50,921 nucleotides of DNA from Streptomyces sp. JHA26 (GTDB lineage: Bacteria; Actinomycetota; Actinomycetes; Streptomycetales; Streptomycetaceae). Of this stretch, positions 24,832 through 33,766 are shown one piece after another (the stretch's first letter is position 1; every line of letters begins with the position of its first letter). Under the pieces are notes generated by a model, which was given only the letters and a program-made list of their open reading frames with translations, had not been told where the DNA came from and did not search any database. The stretch spans positions 1 to 50,921 of the forward strand of contig NZ_BDJC01000052.1 in the NCBI RefSeq assembly GCF_002005565.1, read 5' to 3'. A program made the position numbers and the translations under genes.

Positions 24832-25140
24832 ATGAGCGTCGTGAGGGTCTGGAAGGGGGTGCGGCGGGCCGACAGGTCCGTCGCACCCTTCGTCGTGGCG
24901 GGCGACGTCCTGGTGGGCGGCGTGCTCCTGTGGCTGGCGATCGGCGCGATCGGGAACCCCGCCACCCGCGAGGAGGAGAACGCCGCGCAGGACCTGGCGC
25001 TGCGGATCTTCGGCTGCTGGCTGCTGGGCGGGGCGGCGCTGTTCGCCGTGCTCGGCATGGCCCGCTCCCTGCTCGGACACCTCGCCGCCCTGCTCCTCAC
25101 CCCCCTCGTGATCACCGCCGCCCTGATGGCCCTGGCCTGA
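24832..25140 (+). CDS. Small membrane protein, unknown function
   Basis: A 102-residue protein with two to three hydrophobic helices (APFVVAGDVLVGGVLLWLAIGAIG; IFGCWLLGGAALFAVLGMA; LAALLLTPLVITAALMALA). There is no recognised motif. TAGGCT (24817-24822) lies 9 bases before the ATG, suggesting a nearly leaderless start that begins directly after the upstream terminator. I do not know its job. Confidence 0.75.
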   Translation: MSVVRVWKGVRRADRSVAPFVVAGDVLVGGVLLWLAIGAIGNPATREEENAAQDLALRIFGCWLLGGAALFAVLGMARSLLGHLAALLLTPLVITAALMALA

Positions 25141-25177
25141 TCCCCGCCACCGGCCGCGGGATCGTTCCGGACCTACA

Positions 25178-25206
25178 TTGCATAAACCTGCATGGAAACG
25201 TATAGT
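25178..25206 (+). promoter_or_regulatory. argC promoter with overlapping ARG box
   Basis: TTGCAT (25178-25183) and TATAGT (25201-25206) are 17 bp apart, one of the best promoters in the window. The ARG-box-like sequence TTGCATAAACCTGCATGG (25178-25195) covers the -35 and spacer. ArgR with arginine bound there would block RNA polymerase. AGGAGGAG precedes the ATG. Confidence 0.8.
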
Positions 25207-25232
25207 CATGCCATCCAGGAGGAGGGTTTTCC

Positions 25233-26261
25233 ATGGCGGTACGTGCGGCGGTGGCCGGAGCGAGCGGGTACGCGGGCGGTGAGCTGCTGCGTCTGCTCCT
25301 CACGCACCCCGAGGTCGAGATCGGCGCCCTGACCGGCAACTCCAACGCCGGACAGAGGCTCGGCGCGCTGCAGCCGCACCTGCTGCCGCTGGCCGACCGC
25401 GTCCTGGAGGCGACGACGCCCGAGGCGCTCGCCGGGCACGACGTCGTGTTCCTCGCGCTGCCGCACGGACAGTCCGCCGCCGTCGCCGAGCAGCTCGGGC
25501 CGGACGTGCTGGTCGTGGACATGGGCGCCGACTTCCGGCTGGAGGACGCCGCCGACTGGGAGAGGTTCTACGGCTCCCCGCACGCCGGCACCTGGCCCTA
25601 CGGCCTTCCCGAACTGCCGGGTCGCCGCGCCGCGCTGGAGGGGTCCAAGCGCATCGCGGTGCCCGGTTGCTACCCGACCGCCGTGTCGCTGGCGCTCTTC
25701 CCGGCCTACGCCGCCGGCCTCGCCGAGCCCGAGGCCGTGATCGTCGCCGCCTCCGGCACCTCCGGCGCGGGCAAGGCCGCCAAGCCCCACCTGCTGGGCA
25801 GCGAGGTCATGGGCTCCATGTCGCCCTACGGCGTCGGCGGCGGCCACCGGCACACCCCCGAGATGATGCAGAACCTCGCCGCGGTCGCCGGCGAGCCGGT
25901 CTCCGTCTCCTTCACGCCCACCCTCGCGCCGATGCCCCGCGGCATCCTCGCCACGTGCAGCGCCAGGGCGAAGCCCGGCGTCACCGCCGCATCCGTCCGC
26001 GCGGCCTACGAGAAGGCCTTCGCCGACGAGCCCTTCGTGCACCTGCTCCCCGAGGGGCGGTGGCCCGCGACCGCCTCCGTGTACGGCTCCAACGCCGTCC
26101 AGGTGCAGGTCGCCCACGACGCCGCCGCGGGCCGCGTCATCGCCATCAGCGCCATCGACAACCTGGCCAAGGGCACCGCGGGCGGTGCCGTCCAGAGCAT
26201 GAACATCGCCCTGGGTCTCGACGAGACCACCGGACTGACGACGATCGGAGTTGCGCCGTGA
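25233..26261 (+). CDS. argC: N-acetyl-gamma-glutamyl-phosphate reductase
   Basis: A 342-residue NADPH-dependent enzyme for the third step of arginine synthesis. It has the nucleotide-binding start (VAGASGYAGGELLRLLL), catalytic Cys146 in VPGCYPTAVSLALFP, and the GVGGGHRHTPEM segment with the catalytic His region. First gene of argCJBDR; its stop overlaps the argJ start (GTGA). Regulated by ArgR through the upstream ARG box. Confidence 0.96.
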   Translation: MAVRAAVAGASGYAGGELLRLLLTHPEVEIGALTGNSNAGQRLGALQPHLLPLADRVLEATTPEALAGHDVVFLALPHGQSAAVAEQLGPDVLVVDMGADFRLEDAADWERFYGSPHAGTWPYGLPELPGRRAALEGSKRIAVPGCYPTAVSLALFPAYAAGLAEPEAVIVAASGTSGAGKAAKPHLLGSEVMGSMSPYGVGGGHRHTPEMMQNLAAVAGEPVSVSFTPTLAPMPRGILATCSARAKPGVTAASVRAAYEKAFADEPFVHLLPEGRWPATASVYGSNAVQVQVAHDAAAGRVIAISAIDNLAKGTAGGAVQSMNIALGLDETTGLTTIGVAP

Positions 26262-27409
26262 GTGTGACGGCAGCAAAGGGATTCACGGCGGCGGGCATCG
26301 CCGCCGGGATCAAGGAGAACGGCAACCCCGACCTGGCCCTCGTGGTCAACACCGGTCCCCGGCGCTCGGCCGCGGGCGTCTTCACCTCCAACCGCGTCAA
26401 GGCCGCGCCGGTCCTGTGGTCCGAGCAGGTCCTCAGGAGCGGCGAGCTGACCGCCGTCGTCCTCAACTCCGGCGGCGCCAACGCCTGCACCGGCCCCAAA
26501 GGCTTCCAGGACACCCACGCCACCGCCGAGAAGGCCGCGGAGGTGCTCGGGACCGGCGCCGGAGAGGTCGCCGTGTGCTCCACCGGGCTCATCGGCGTCC
26601 TGCTCCCCATGGACAAGCTCCTCCCCGGCGTCGAGACCGCCGCCGGTCAGCTGTCCGAGCACGGCGGCGAGAAGGCCGCCATCGCCATCAAGACCACCGA
26701 CACCGTGCACAAGACGTCCGTGGTGACCAAGGACGGCTGGACCGTCGGCGGCATGGCCAAGGGCGCCGGCATGCTCGCCCCCGGCCTCGCCACCATGCTC
26801 GTCGTCCTCACCACCGACGCCGACCTGGACGCCGACGTGCTGGACCGCGCCCTGCGCGCCGCCACCCGCGTCACCTTCGACCGCGTCGACTCCGACGGCT
26901 GCATGTCCACCAACGACACCGTGCTGCTGCTCGCCTCCGGCGCCTCGGGCCTCACCCCCGAGTACGCCGAGTTCGCCGAGGCCGTCCGCACCGTCTGCGA
27001 CGACCTCGGCCAGCAGCTCATCCGGGACGCCGAGGGCGCCAGCAAGGACATCAAGGTCGAGGTCGTGAACGCCGCGACCGAGGACGACGCCGTCCAGGTG
27101 GGCCGCACCATCGCCCGCAACAACCTCCTCAAGTGCGCCATCCACGGCGAGGACCCCAACTGGGGCCGCGTCCTGTCCGCCATCGGCACCACGTCCGCCG
27201 CCTTCGAGCCCGACCGGCTGAACGTCGCCATCAACGGCGTCTGGGTCTGCAAGAACGGCGGCGTCGGCGAGGACCGCGAGCTGGTCGACATGCGCTACCG
27301 CGAGGTCCACATCGTGGCGGACCTCGCGGCGGGCGACGCCACGGCCACCATCTGGACCAACGACCTCACCGCCGACTACGTCCACGAGAACAGCGCGTAC
27401 TCGTCATGA
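26258..27409 (+). CDS. argJ: Glutamate N-acetyltransferase / amino-acid acetyltransferase
   Basis: A 383-residue ornithine acetyltransferase-fold enzyme that moves acetyl from N-acetylornithine to glutamate, closing the acetyl cycle. The precursor is cut before Thr179 in KGAGMLAPGLATMLVV, giving alpha and beta chains with Thr as the nucleophile. Other family segments are VLNSGGANACTG, STGLIGVLLPMDK and IARNNLLKCAIHGEDPNWGR. Whether it also uses acetyl-CoA (bifunctional) cannot be read from the sequence; no argA is visible here. GTG start coupled to argC. Confidence 0.95.
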   Translation: MSVTAAKGFTAAGIAAGIKENGNPDLALVVNTGPRRSAAGVFTSNRVKAAPVLWSEQVLRSGELTAVVLNSGGANACTGPKGFQDTHATAEKAAEVLGTGAGEVAVCSTGLIGVLLPMDKLLPGVETAAGQLSEHGGEKAAIAIKTTDTVHKTSVVTKDGWTVGGMAKGAGMLAPGLATMLVVLTTDADLDADVLDRALRAATRVTFDRVDSDGCMSTNDTVLLLASGASGLTPEYAEFAEAVRTVCDDLGQQLIRDAEGASKDIKVEVVNAATEDDAVQVGRTIARNNLLKCAIHGEDPNWGRVLSAIGTTSAAFEPDRLNVAINGVWVCKNGGVGEDRELVDMRYREVHIVADLAAGDATATIWTNDLTADYVHENSAYSS

Positions 27410-28314
27410 GCAACGGACCCACGCGGAAGCACACCGCGCTCCCCAAAGCCCAGATCCTCATCGAGGCGCTGCCCTGGCTGACCCGGCACCACGGCAAGAC
27501 CGTCGTCATCAAGTTCGGCGGCAACGCCATGGTCGACGAGGACCTCAAGGCCGCGTTCGCCCAGGACGTCGTCTTCCTGCACCACGCCGGCCTGAGGCCC
27601 GTCGTCGTGCACGGCGGCGGCCCCCAGATCAGTCGGGCGCTCGACAAAGCCGGCATCGTCAGCGAGTTCAAGGCCGGCCTGCGCGTCACCACCGAGGACG
27701 CCATGGACGTCGTACGGATGGTGCTGGCCGGGCAGGTGCAGCGCGAACTGGTCGGGCTGCTCAACCGGCACGGCCCGCTCGCCGTCGGCCTCACCGGCGA
27801 GGACGCGCACACCATCACCGCCACCAAGCACCAGCCCGAGATCGACGGCGAGCCGGTCGACATCGGACGGGTCGGTGAGATCACCGAGATCGACACCGGC
27901 GCCATCGAGGCGCTGCTCGCCGACGGCCGCATCCCGGTCGTCTCGTCGGTCGCCCGTTCCCAGGACGATCACCATGTCTACAACGTCAATGCTGATACGG
28001 CGGCTGCGGCACTCGCTGCGGCGCTCGGCGCCGAGACTCTCATGGTCCTCACCGACGTCGAGGGCCTCTACGAGGACTGGCCGAACTCCGACGAGGTGAT
28101 CAGCCGCCTCACCGCGTCCCAGCTCGAGAAACTGCTGCCGGAGCTGTCCAGCGGCATGGTGCCGAAGATGGAGGGCTGCCTGCACGCCGTACGCAACGGC
28201 GTCACCACCGCCCGCGTCATCGACGGCCGGGTCCAGCACTCGATCCTGCTGGAGATCTTCACCGACGAGGGCATCGGCACCATGGTCGTGCCGGACGAAC
28301 AGGGGGAGTCGTGA
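27406..28314 (+). CDS. argB: Acetylglutamate kinase
   Basis: A 302-residue amino acid kinase for the second step of arginine synthesis. It shows VVIKFGGNAMVDEDLK (phosphate site), VVVHGGGPQISRAL, NADTAAAALAAAL and the Lys in SGMVPKMEGCLHAV. The N-terminal helix before the kinase core (KAQILIEALPWLTRHHGKT) is the kind found in arginine-inhibited hexameric enzymes, so feedback inhibition is likely. The start overlaps the argJ stop (ATGA) and the stop overlaps argD (GTGA). Confidence 0.96.
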   Translation: MSNGPTRKHTALPKAQILIEALPWLTRHHGKTVVIKFGGNAMVDEDLKAAFAQDVVFLHHAGLRPVVVHGGGPQISRALDKAGIVSEFKAGLRVTTEDAMDVVRMVLAGQVQRELVGLLNRHGPLAVGLTGEDAHTITATKHQPEIDGEPVDIGRVGEITEIDTGAIEALLADGRIPVVSSVARSQDDHHVYNVNADTAAAALAAALGAETLMVLTDVEGLYEDWPNSDEVISRLTASQLEKLLPELSSGMVPKMEGCLHAVRNGVTTARVIDGRVQHSILLEIFTDEGIGTMVVPDEQGES

Positions 28315-29516
28315 GCAACGAGGAACTGACCGCGCGGTGGCAGGGCGCGCTCATGAACAACTACGGCACGCCCCGCCTGCCCCTGGTGCGCGGCGAGGGC
28401 TCCCGGCTCTGGGACGCCGACGGCAACGCGTACCTCGACTTCGTCGGCGGCATCGCGGTCAACGCCCTGGGCCACGCCCACCCGGCGGTCGTCGACGCGG
28501 TGAGCCGGCAGATCGCCTCCCTCGGCCACGTCTCCAACCTGTTCGTCGCCGAGCCGCCCGTCGCGCTCGCCGAACGGCTGCTCCAGCACTTCGGCCGCGA
28601 CGGCAGGGTGTTCTTCTGCAACTCCGGCGCCGAGGCCAACGAGGGCGCCTTCAAGATCGGCCGGCTCACCGGACGGCCGCACATGGTCGCGACCGAGGGC
28701 GGCTTCCACGGCCGCACCATGGGCGCCCTGGCGCTGACCGGGCAGCCCGGCAAGCAGGAGCCGTTCCTGCCGCTGCCCGGCGACGTCACGCACGTCCCCT
28801 ACGGCGACGCCCAGGCCCTGGCCGCCGCGGTCACCGAGGACACCGCCCTCGTGGTCATCGAGCCGATCCAGGGCGAGAACGGGGTCGTCGTCCCGCCGCC
28901 CGGTTACCTGAAGGCGGCGCGGGCCATCACCGCGGCCACCGGTGCCCTGCTGGTGCTGGACGAGGTGCAGACCGGCGTCGGCCGGACCGGCCGCTGGTTC
29001 GAGTACCAGGCCCACGAGGGCGTCCTGCCGGACGTCGTCACGCTCGCCAAGGGCCTCGGCGGCGGACTGCCGCTGGGCGCGACCGTCGCCTTCGGGCGCG
29101 CCGCCGACCTGCTCCGGCCCGGCCAGCACGGCACGACCTTCGGCGGCAACCCCGTCGCCTGCGCCGCCGGCCTCGCCGTCCTCGACACCATCGCGGACGA
29201 GGGGCTGCTGGACAACGTCAAGCGGCAGAGCGAGGCGCTGCGCGGCGGGATCGAGGGCCTGGGCCATCCGTTGGTCGCCCACGTCCGGGGTGCCGGACTG
29301 CTCCTGGGTATCGTGCTCACCGAGCCGCTCGCACCCCGGGTGCAGCAGGCGGCTCAGGAGGCCGGGATCCTCGTGAACGCGCCCGCACCCGATGTCGTAC
29401 GGCTCATGCCCGCGCTGAACCTCGGCGACGACGTGGTGGAGGCGTTCCTCGGGGCGCTGCCCGGCATCCTTGACCAGGCCCACGAGGCCCACGGGGACGG
29501 ACGATCCGGAGAATGA
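28311..29516 (+). CDS. argD: Acetylornithine aminotransferase
   Basis: A 401-residue class III PLP aminotransferase that makes N-acetylornithine from the semialdehyde with glutamate as donor. Characteristic segments are LDFVGGIAVNALGHAHPAVV, FFCNSGAEANEGAFKIGRL, the PLP-binding LVLDEVQTGVGRTG and Lys247 in TLAKGLGGGLPLGA. Translationally coupled to argB and followed by argR 7 bp later. No oddities. Confidence 0.95.
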   Translation: MSNEELTARWQGALMNNYGTPRLPLVRGEGSRLWDADGNAYLDFVGGIAVNALGHAHPAVVDAVSRQIASLGHVSNLFVAEPPVALAERLLQHFGRDGRVFFCNSGAEANEGAFKIGRLTGRPHMVATEGGFHGRTMGALALTGQPGKQEPFLPLPGDVTHVPYGDAQALAAAVTEDTALVVIEPIQGENGVVVPPPGYLKAARAITAATGALLVLDEVQTGVGRTGRWFEYQAHEGVLPDVVTLAKGLGGGLPLGATVAFGRAADLLRPGQHGTTFGGNPVACAAGLAVLDTIADEGLLDNVKRQSEALRGGIEGLGHPLVAHVRGAGLLLGIVLTEPLAPRVQQAAQEAGILVNAPAPDVVRLMPALNLGDDVVEAFLGALPGILDQAHEAHGDGRSGE

Positions 29517-29523
29517 GACGACG

Positions 29524-30063
29524 ATGAGCCAGGCGCAGGAGCACGAGCAGACCAACGGGCCTGCCGTACCGCAGACCCGCACCGCACGCCACCGCCGGAT
29601 CGTGGACATCCTCAACCGGCAGGCGGTGCGCTCGCAGAGCCAGCTGGCGAAGCTGCTCGCCGACGACGGGCTGACCGTCACGCAGGCGACGCTCTCCCGG
29701 GACCTGGACGAGCTGAACGCGGTGAAGATCCGCAACAACGACGGCGACCTCATCTACGCGGTGCCCAGCGAGGGCGGTTTCCGCACCCCGCGGGCGCCGC
29801 TCGGGGAGTCGGCGAAGGAGGAGCGGATGCGGCGGCTCTCCTCGGAGCTGCTGATCTCCGCGGAGGCGTCCGCGAACCTCGTGGTCCTGCGCACCCCGCC
29901 GGGGGCGGCGCAGTTCCTCGCCTCGGCGATCGACCAGGCGGAGCTGCACGACATCCTGGGGACGATCGCGGGTGACGACACGCTGCTGCTGATCAGCAGG
30001 GAGCCGACGGGCGGGCAGGCCCTGGCGGACCACCTGCTGCGGTTGGCGCAGAACGGCCACTGA
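29524..30063 (+). CDS. argR: Arginine repressor ArgR
   Basis: A 179-residue regulator. The N-terminal winged helix (RHRRIVDILNRQAVRSQSQLAKL; VTQATLSRDLDELNAVKIR) binds ARG boxes. The C-terminal domain forms hexamers and binds arginine (ILGTIAGDDTLLLISREP). Encoded last in the operon it should repress, closing a feedback loop; the argC and argH promoters in this window both carry matching boxes. An N-terminal extension of about 20 polar residues precedes the HTH, as in other actinobacteria. Confidence 0.95.
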   Translation: MSQAQEHEQTNGPAVPQTRTARHRRIVDILNRQAVRSQSQLAKLLADDGLTVTQATLSRDLDELNAVKIRNNDGDLIYAVPSEGGFRTPRAPLGESAKEERMRRLSSELLISAEASANLVVLRTPPGAAQFLASAIDQAELHDILGTIAGDDTLLLISREPTGGQALADHLLRLAQNGH

Positions 30064-30110
30064 GGGGGGCGGCCGCGGTGATCCGCCGGGTGCGGACCGC
30101 CCGTGGCCGC

Positions 30111-30140
30111 TCGCGCAGTTCCCCGCGCCCCTGGGGCGTT
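30111..30140. repeat. Dispersed intergenic repeat, copy 3
   Basis: CGCGCAGTTCCCCGCGCCCC followed by TGGGGCG, nearly the same as the 5560-5590 copy. It lies just after argR, so like copy 1 it may double as a terminator. The 30064-30305 gap contains nothing else but a hairpin. Confidence 0.7.
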
Positions 30141-30204
30141 GCAGTCGGCCGGTCGCAGCGCCGTCCCCGCCCGCCCACCCGTACTGCCGTAGCTGCGTGC
30201 AGTC

Positions 30205-30240
30205 GTGCCTCCCTCAGTGCCTGAACGGCCCGGGAGGCAC
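30205..30240. terminator. Hairpin between argR and the apbE gene
   Basis: GTGCCTCCC (30205-30213) and GGGAGGCAC (30232-30240) are perfect 9-bp arms around an 18-nt loop between convergent genes. The large loop makes it a weaker terminator candidate. Confidence 0.4.
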
Positions 30241-30305
30241 CCCGCGAGCGCGGGCGGTCAAGCGCCGGTACCTGGGCCAGGACGCCGAGCACCCGCCGGC
30301 TCCGC

Positions 30306-31106
30306 TCACCCCAGCCACCCCGCCAACCCCCCGGTGCACCGCACCTCGCCCCCCGCGGTCATCAGCAGCCCCTCCACCCCCTCCAGCGACTCCAGCCACC
30401 GCACCCCCTCCCGCGACCCCATCGCGAACGCCGCCGTCGCCCAGCAGTCCGCCCACGTCAGCCGCGGCCCCACCACCGTCACCGCCACCAGGTCCGTCAC
30501 CGCGGACCTCCCCGTGCGCGGATCGACGATGTGCGTGCCCCGTTCCGCCGTACCGGACGTCGCGACGGCCAGCTCCTTCGCCCCGGAGGCGGAGACGACC
30601 GCCGCGAGACCGCCCGGCCGCAGCGGATCCGCCACCCCCACCCGCCACGGCCTGCGCGTCCCCGGCGTCCCGAGCACCTGCACGTCACCACCCCCGTTGA
30701 CGCTGACGCCGCTCGCCCCCGCGTCCGCGACCAGCCGGGCCGCACGCTCCACCGCCCACCCCTTGACGATCCCGGTGGGGTCGAGCCGCCCGCGGTACGA
30801 CGGACTGAACCAGCCGTCGCTCACCCGCTCCGCCTCGGCCGCCAGCTCCAGCACCTCCGCCACCTCGGGGGCGCACTGCGCGAGGGACAGCTCGCCGCGC
30901 GCCAGCCGGGAGACCTGGCTGTCCTCCCGATAGGTGCTGAACACCTCGTCCACCCGGCGCAGCCCGGCGGCCGCCTCGTCCAGCACCGCCCCCACGACGG
31001 CCGGATCCCCGCCGCGGGCGTCGAAGGAGAAGACGGTCCCCATCGTCTCCACCACCCGACGCGCCGCGGCGGGAGCCTGTGCGGGCTCGGCCCCGGTGTC
31101 AGCCAC
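30306..31106 (-). CDS. apbE: FAD:protein FMN transferase (ApbE family)
   Basis: A 266-residue enzyme that attaches FMN from FAD to a threonine of target proteins. Family segments are MGTVFSFDARGGD near the start, EVFSTYREDSQVSRL, DPTGIVKGWAVERAARLV, GVSVNGGGDVQVLG, ATSGTAERGTHIVDPRTG and the metal-site end TWADCWATAAFAMG. No signal peptide is visible, so it may modify its partner in the cytosol before export. The GTG at 31106 overlaps the stop of the FMN-binding protein gene by 8 bp, which supports it as the partner. Its likely substrate is the FMN-binding protein encoded just upstream. Confidence 0.9.
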   Translation of the reverse strand: MADTGAEPAQAPAAARRVVETMGTVFSFDARGGDPAVVGAVLDEAAAGLRRVDEVFSTYREDSQVSRLARGELSLAQCAPEVAEVLELAAEAERVSDGWFSPSYRGRLDPTGIVKGWAVERAARLVADAGASGVSVNGGGDVQVLGTPGTRRPWRVGVADPLRPGGLAAVVSASGAKELAVATSGTAERGTHIVDPRTGRSAVTDLVAVTVVGPRLTWADCWATAAFAMGSREGVRWLESLEGVEGLLMTAGGEVRCTGGLAGWLG

Positions 31107-31569
31107 CGGCCCGGTCCAGCGCCGACTGCAGCGACTTCTTGTACCCGTCGCTGGTGTAGGTCGCTCCGGAGACCGCGTCGATGTCGGCGTCGCCGGCCGT
31201 GATCGCCGCCCGGTTGAGCTTGGGCACGGCGTCGGCGGTGACCCGGTCGCTCTGCCCGCCCGCGGGCGCCCGGACGGCCTCGGCCGCGGTGATCCTGCCG
31301 CCGCTGACGGTGACCCGGACCTGTACGGGGCCGTACCGGGTGTCGGCCACGTCGCCGGTGACCGTACCGGCGCCGGCGCCGGCGCCCGCGCCCGTTCCCG
31401 CGCCCCGCCCGCCCTGCGGCGCCTCGGCGGCCACGGGCGGTGCGGTGCCGCCCGCCGCCGCGGCGGCACCCGGGTCGGACGCCGGCTTCAGCGACAGCAG
31501 CAGCACGATCCCGGACACGGTCGCGGCGCCGGCCAGCACGGCGCGCCGGACGGGGTGGTTCTTCCTCAT
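31099..31569 (-). CDS. Exported FMN-binding domain protein
   Basis: A 156-residue protein. An N-terminal signal-anchor (RRAVLAGAATVSGIVLLLSL) is followed by a low-complexity Gly/Ala linker (AGTGAGAGAGAG) and one FMN_bind domain (YGPVQVRVTVSGGRITAAEAV; DAVSGATYTSDGYKKSLQSAL). SGATYT (134-139) is the flavinylation motif; by family knowledge Thr139 would carry covalent FMN attached by ApbE. It sits between the membrane reductase and ApbE genes, so electrons probably pass from the reductase to this FMN outside the membrane. GGAG lies directly before the ATG. Confidence 0.88.
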   Translation of the reverse strand: MRKNHPVRRAVLAGAATVSGIVLLLSLKPASDPGAAAAAGGTAPPVAAEAPQGGRGAGTGAGAGAGAGTVTGDVADTRYGPVQVRVTVSGGRITAAEAVRAPAGGQSDRVTADAVPKLNRAAITAGDADIDAVSGATYTSDGYKKSLQSALDRAGG

Positions 31570-31596
31570 CTCCGTTGAGCTCCTGACGTCCGTCGC

Positions 31597-32979
31597 TCAC
31601 ATCGCGAACGACTCGTGGTGGATACGGCGGGCGGGGACTCCCGCGCCGCGCAGTGCCTCGTACACGGACTGCGCGAAGCCGGGCGGCCCGCACAGGAAGA
31701 CGTCGTGGCGGTCGACGTCCGGGATCTTGCGGCTCAGGGTCTCCGCGGAGATGTCCGGGCGTTCCCCGTCCGGGCTGTTGACGGCGTACATCAGCCGGGC
31801 CCCGCGCTCGTCGGCGATCCGGGCGAGCTCGTCCCACAGCGCGAGGTCCCGGGTGCTGTTGGCCCGGTACAGCAGCGTGATGTCACCGGACGCGCCGGGC
31901 AGCGTCTCGAACAGCGCCCGCATGGGCGTGATCCCGACCCCGCCGGCGACCAGCAGCACCTTGCCGCGGCTGCGGCGCTGGGCGGTCAGCGCGCCGTACG
32001 GGCCCTCCGCCCACACCCGGGTGCCGGGGGTCAGCTCGCGCAGCCGGGCGCTGTGGTCGCCGATCGCCTTCACGGTGATCCTCAGCATGTCCGGACGCGG
32101 CGCGGCCGACAGCGAGTACGGGTGGGAGCTGAACCGCATGCCCGGCGCCAGGAACCGCCAGCGGAAGAACTGCCCGGCCTCCGCGCCCATCCGGTGCAGC
32201 CGGCGCCCGCCGATCAGCACCGACACGACCCCCGGGGTCTCCTCGATCACCGCCTCGACGCGCAGCCGGTGCCGCAGGTTCAGCCGGAGCGGGGTCAGGA
32301 TCCGGTACCAGAGCACGAGCGCGGTCACCGTCCCGTACAACGCGTACCAGACGGTCCCGGCGACCGGCTCGACGGCGAAGTCGTTGCCGGTGGTCAGCTG
32401 GTGCCAGAAGGTCAGGAACACCGCCGCGTAGGTGAGCAGGTGCACGTGGTACCAGACGTCGTACGGGATCCGGCGGCGCACCGGGCCGGCCGAGAGCAGC
32501 CCGACGAGCACGAACAGCGCGGTGCCGACGGCCGCCTTGCCCATGTCCGGCAGCTGGGCGACCGAGTCGGCCGTCTGCCGGACGATGCCGCCGAGGCCCC
32601 GGCCGGACCGCGCCGCGTACCCCCACATGATCAGGACGACGTGCGCGAGGACCAGGCAGAGCGTGTAGCGGCCGGTCATGGCGTGCCAGCGGGCCACCCG
32701 GTCGGAGCCCACCCGCCGCTCCAGCGCGGGCACCCGGGCCATCTGGAGCACCACGAGGGCCGTCAGGTACCCGGCGAGCAGCCCGGTGATCCGGCCCGCG
32801 TTGAGGATCCTCCCGGTGTCGTCGGAGATGGCGGGCGTGTTGCGCCACCACAGCCACAACACGCCCGCCGCGCCCGCCCACACGGCGAGCAGCAGGGGGA
32901 CGGCCGGGGAGCGGCGCGGGCGGATGCGCCGCATCGTCTGGCGGCGGGCGGCACGGCCGCCGGCGAGTGTGGTGGTCAC
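31597..32979 (-). CDS. Ferric-reductase-like membrane flavocytochrome
   Basis: A 460-residue protein. The first half has about six helices with paired histidines suited to two haems (His99 and His113; His178, His180 and His193). The second half is a ferredoxin-NADP reductase-like module: FAD site HPYSLSAAP, NAD(P) site KVLLVAGGVGITPMRAL and C-terminal FLCGPPGFAQSVYEAL. It should pass electrons from NAD(P)H through FAD and haem across the membrane. The GTG at 32979 follows GGAGGAACC. First gene of a three-gene set with the FMN-binding protein and ApbE. The final acceptor is unknown. Confidence 0.88.
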   Translation of the reverse strand: MTTTLAGGRAARRQTMRRIRPRRSPAVPLLLAVWAGAAGVLWLWWRNTPAISDDTGRILNAGRITGLLAGYLTALVVLQMARVPALERRVGSDRVARWHAMTGRYTLCLVLAHVVLIMWGYAARSGRGLGGIVRQTADSVAQLPDMGKAAVGTALFVLVGLLSAGPVRRRIPYDVWYHVHLLTYAAVFLTFWHQLTTGNDFAVEPVAGTVWYALYGTVTALVLWYRILTPLRLNLRHRLRVEAVIEETPGVVSVLIGGRRLHRMGAEAGQFFRWRFLAPGMRFSSHPYSLSAAPRPDMLRITVKAIGDHSARLRELTPGTRVWAEGPYGALTAQRRSRGKVLLVAGGVGITPMRALFETLPGASGDITLLYRANSTRDLALWDELARIADERGARLMYAVNSPDGERPDISAETLSRKIPDVDRHDVFLCGPPGFAQSVYEALRGAGVPARRIHHESFAM

Positions 32980-33055
32980 GGTTCCTCCGTGGGGACTCGG
33001 CCCTTGGCCCACAGATACGCACCGCACCGCCCGGACGTTCAGCCCCCGCGGGTCC

Positions 33056-33763
33056 TCAGTAGCGGGTCACCGCGGTCGCCCCGCCCGAGGTGCCGATCGC
33101 GATGTGCGGCCGGGCCCCCGGGTCGGCCCACCGCAGGATCCGGCGCATCGCGTCCGCCGGCACCGACACGCAGCCGGCCGTCGCCCCGTCCCCGTCCACG
33201 TGCAGGAAGATGCCCGCGCCGCGCCCGCGCACCGGGCGTTCGTAGTTGAAGCCGACGACCATGGCGTGCGCGTACTGCGTGCCGTACGCGATCAGGTGCT
33301 CGGACTCGGCGGCGGCGCAGTCGGCCGGGCGGGGTTCGGTCCAGCGGTTGTAGGCGCGGGAGGCGTTGTCCTGGCACCACCAGGAGTCCTCGCGCACCGG
33401 CCGGTAGGGGTACGCCGTCCCGCGCGGCGCGGCCCGGACGCCGAAGGCGTACGGCAGGTCGTACAGGCCGGTCGGGGTGGTGTTCGTGCCCTGGGTGCGC
33501 GTCTCCCCGTCCGCCAGTCCCTTCGCCCCGAAACGGGCGGGTGCCGAACCCGTCCTCACCCATCGGCCGCCCCTGCGGTCCCACCAGGTGACGATGCCCG
33601 TGGTCGAGCCGGTGTCCGGGGCGACCGCGGTGATCAGCTGGTCGCCGCCGCCGGTGTCCGCCATCCGGGCCGGCAGCGGCCGGGGCGCGGGCGCGGAGGC
33701 GGGCGCGGCGCCCAGGGCGAGGGCGGACAGGGCGGTCAGGGCGGCAACGGCACCGGGGCGCAT
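33056..33763 (-). CDS. Secreted L,D-transpeptidase-like protein (YkuD fold)
   Basis: A 235-residue protein with a signal peptide (MRPGAVAALTALSALALGAAPASA). The C-terminal half carries the catalytic pattern IFLHVDGDGATAGCVSVP, with Cys198 as nucleophile and His188, followed by an Arg. This pattern occurs in L,D-transpeptidases and in the related actinobacterial family of unknown function; a role in peptidoglycan cross-linking or lipoprotein attachment is likely but not proven. It lies 3 bp after the PNPOx-family gene, so the two are co-expressed; why is unclear. Confidence 0.82.
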   Translation of the reverse strand: MRPGAVAALTALSALALGAAPASAPAPRPLPARMADTGGGDQLITAVAPDTGSTTGIVTWWDRRGGRWVRTGSAPARFGAKGLADGETRTQGTNTTPTGLYDLPYAFGVRAAPRGTAYPYRPVREDSWWCQDNASRAYNRWTEPRPADCAAAESEHLIAYGTQYAHAMVVGFNYERPVRGRGAGIFLHVDGDGATAGCVSVPADAMRRILRWADPGARPHIAIGTSGGATAVTRY

Positions 33764-33766
33764 GGC

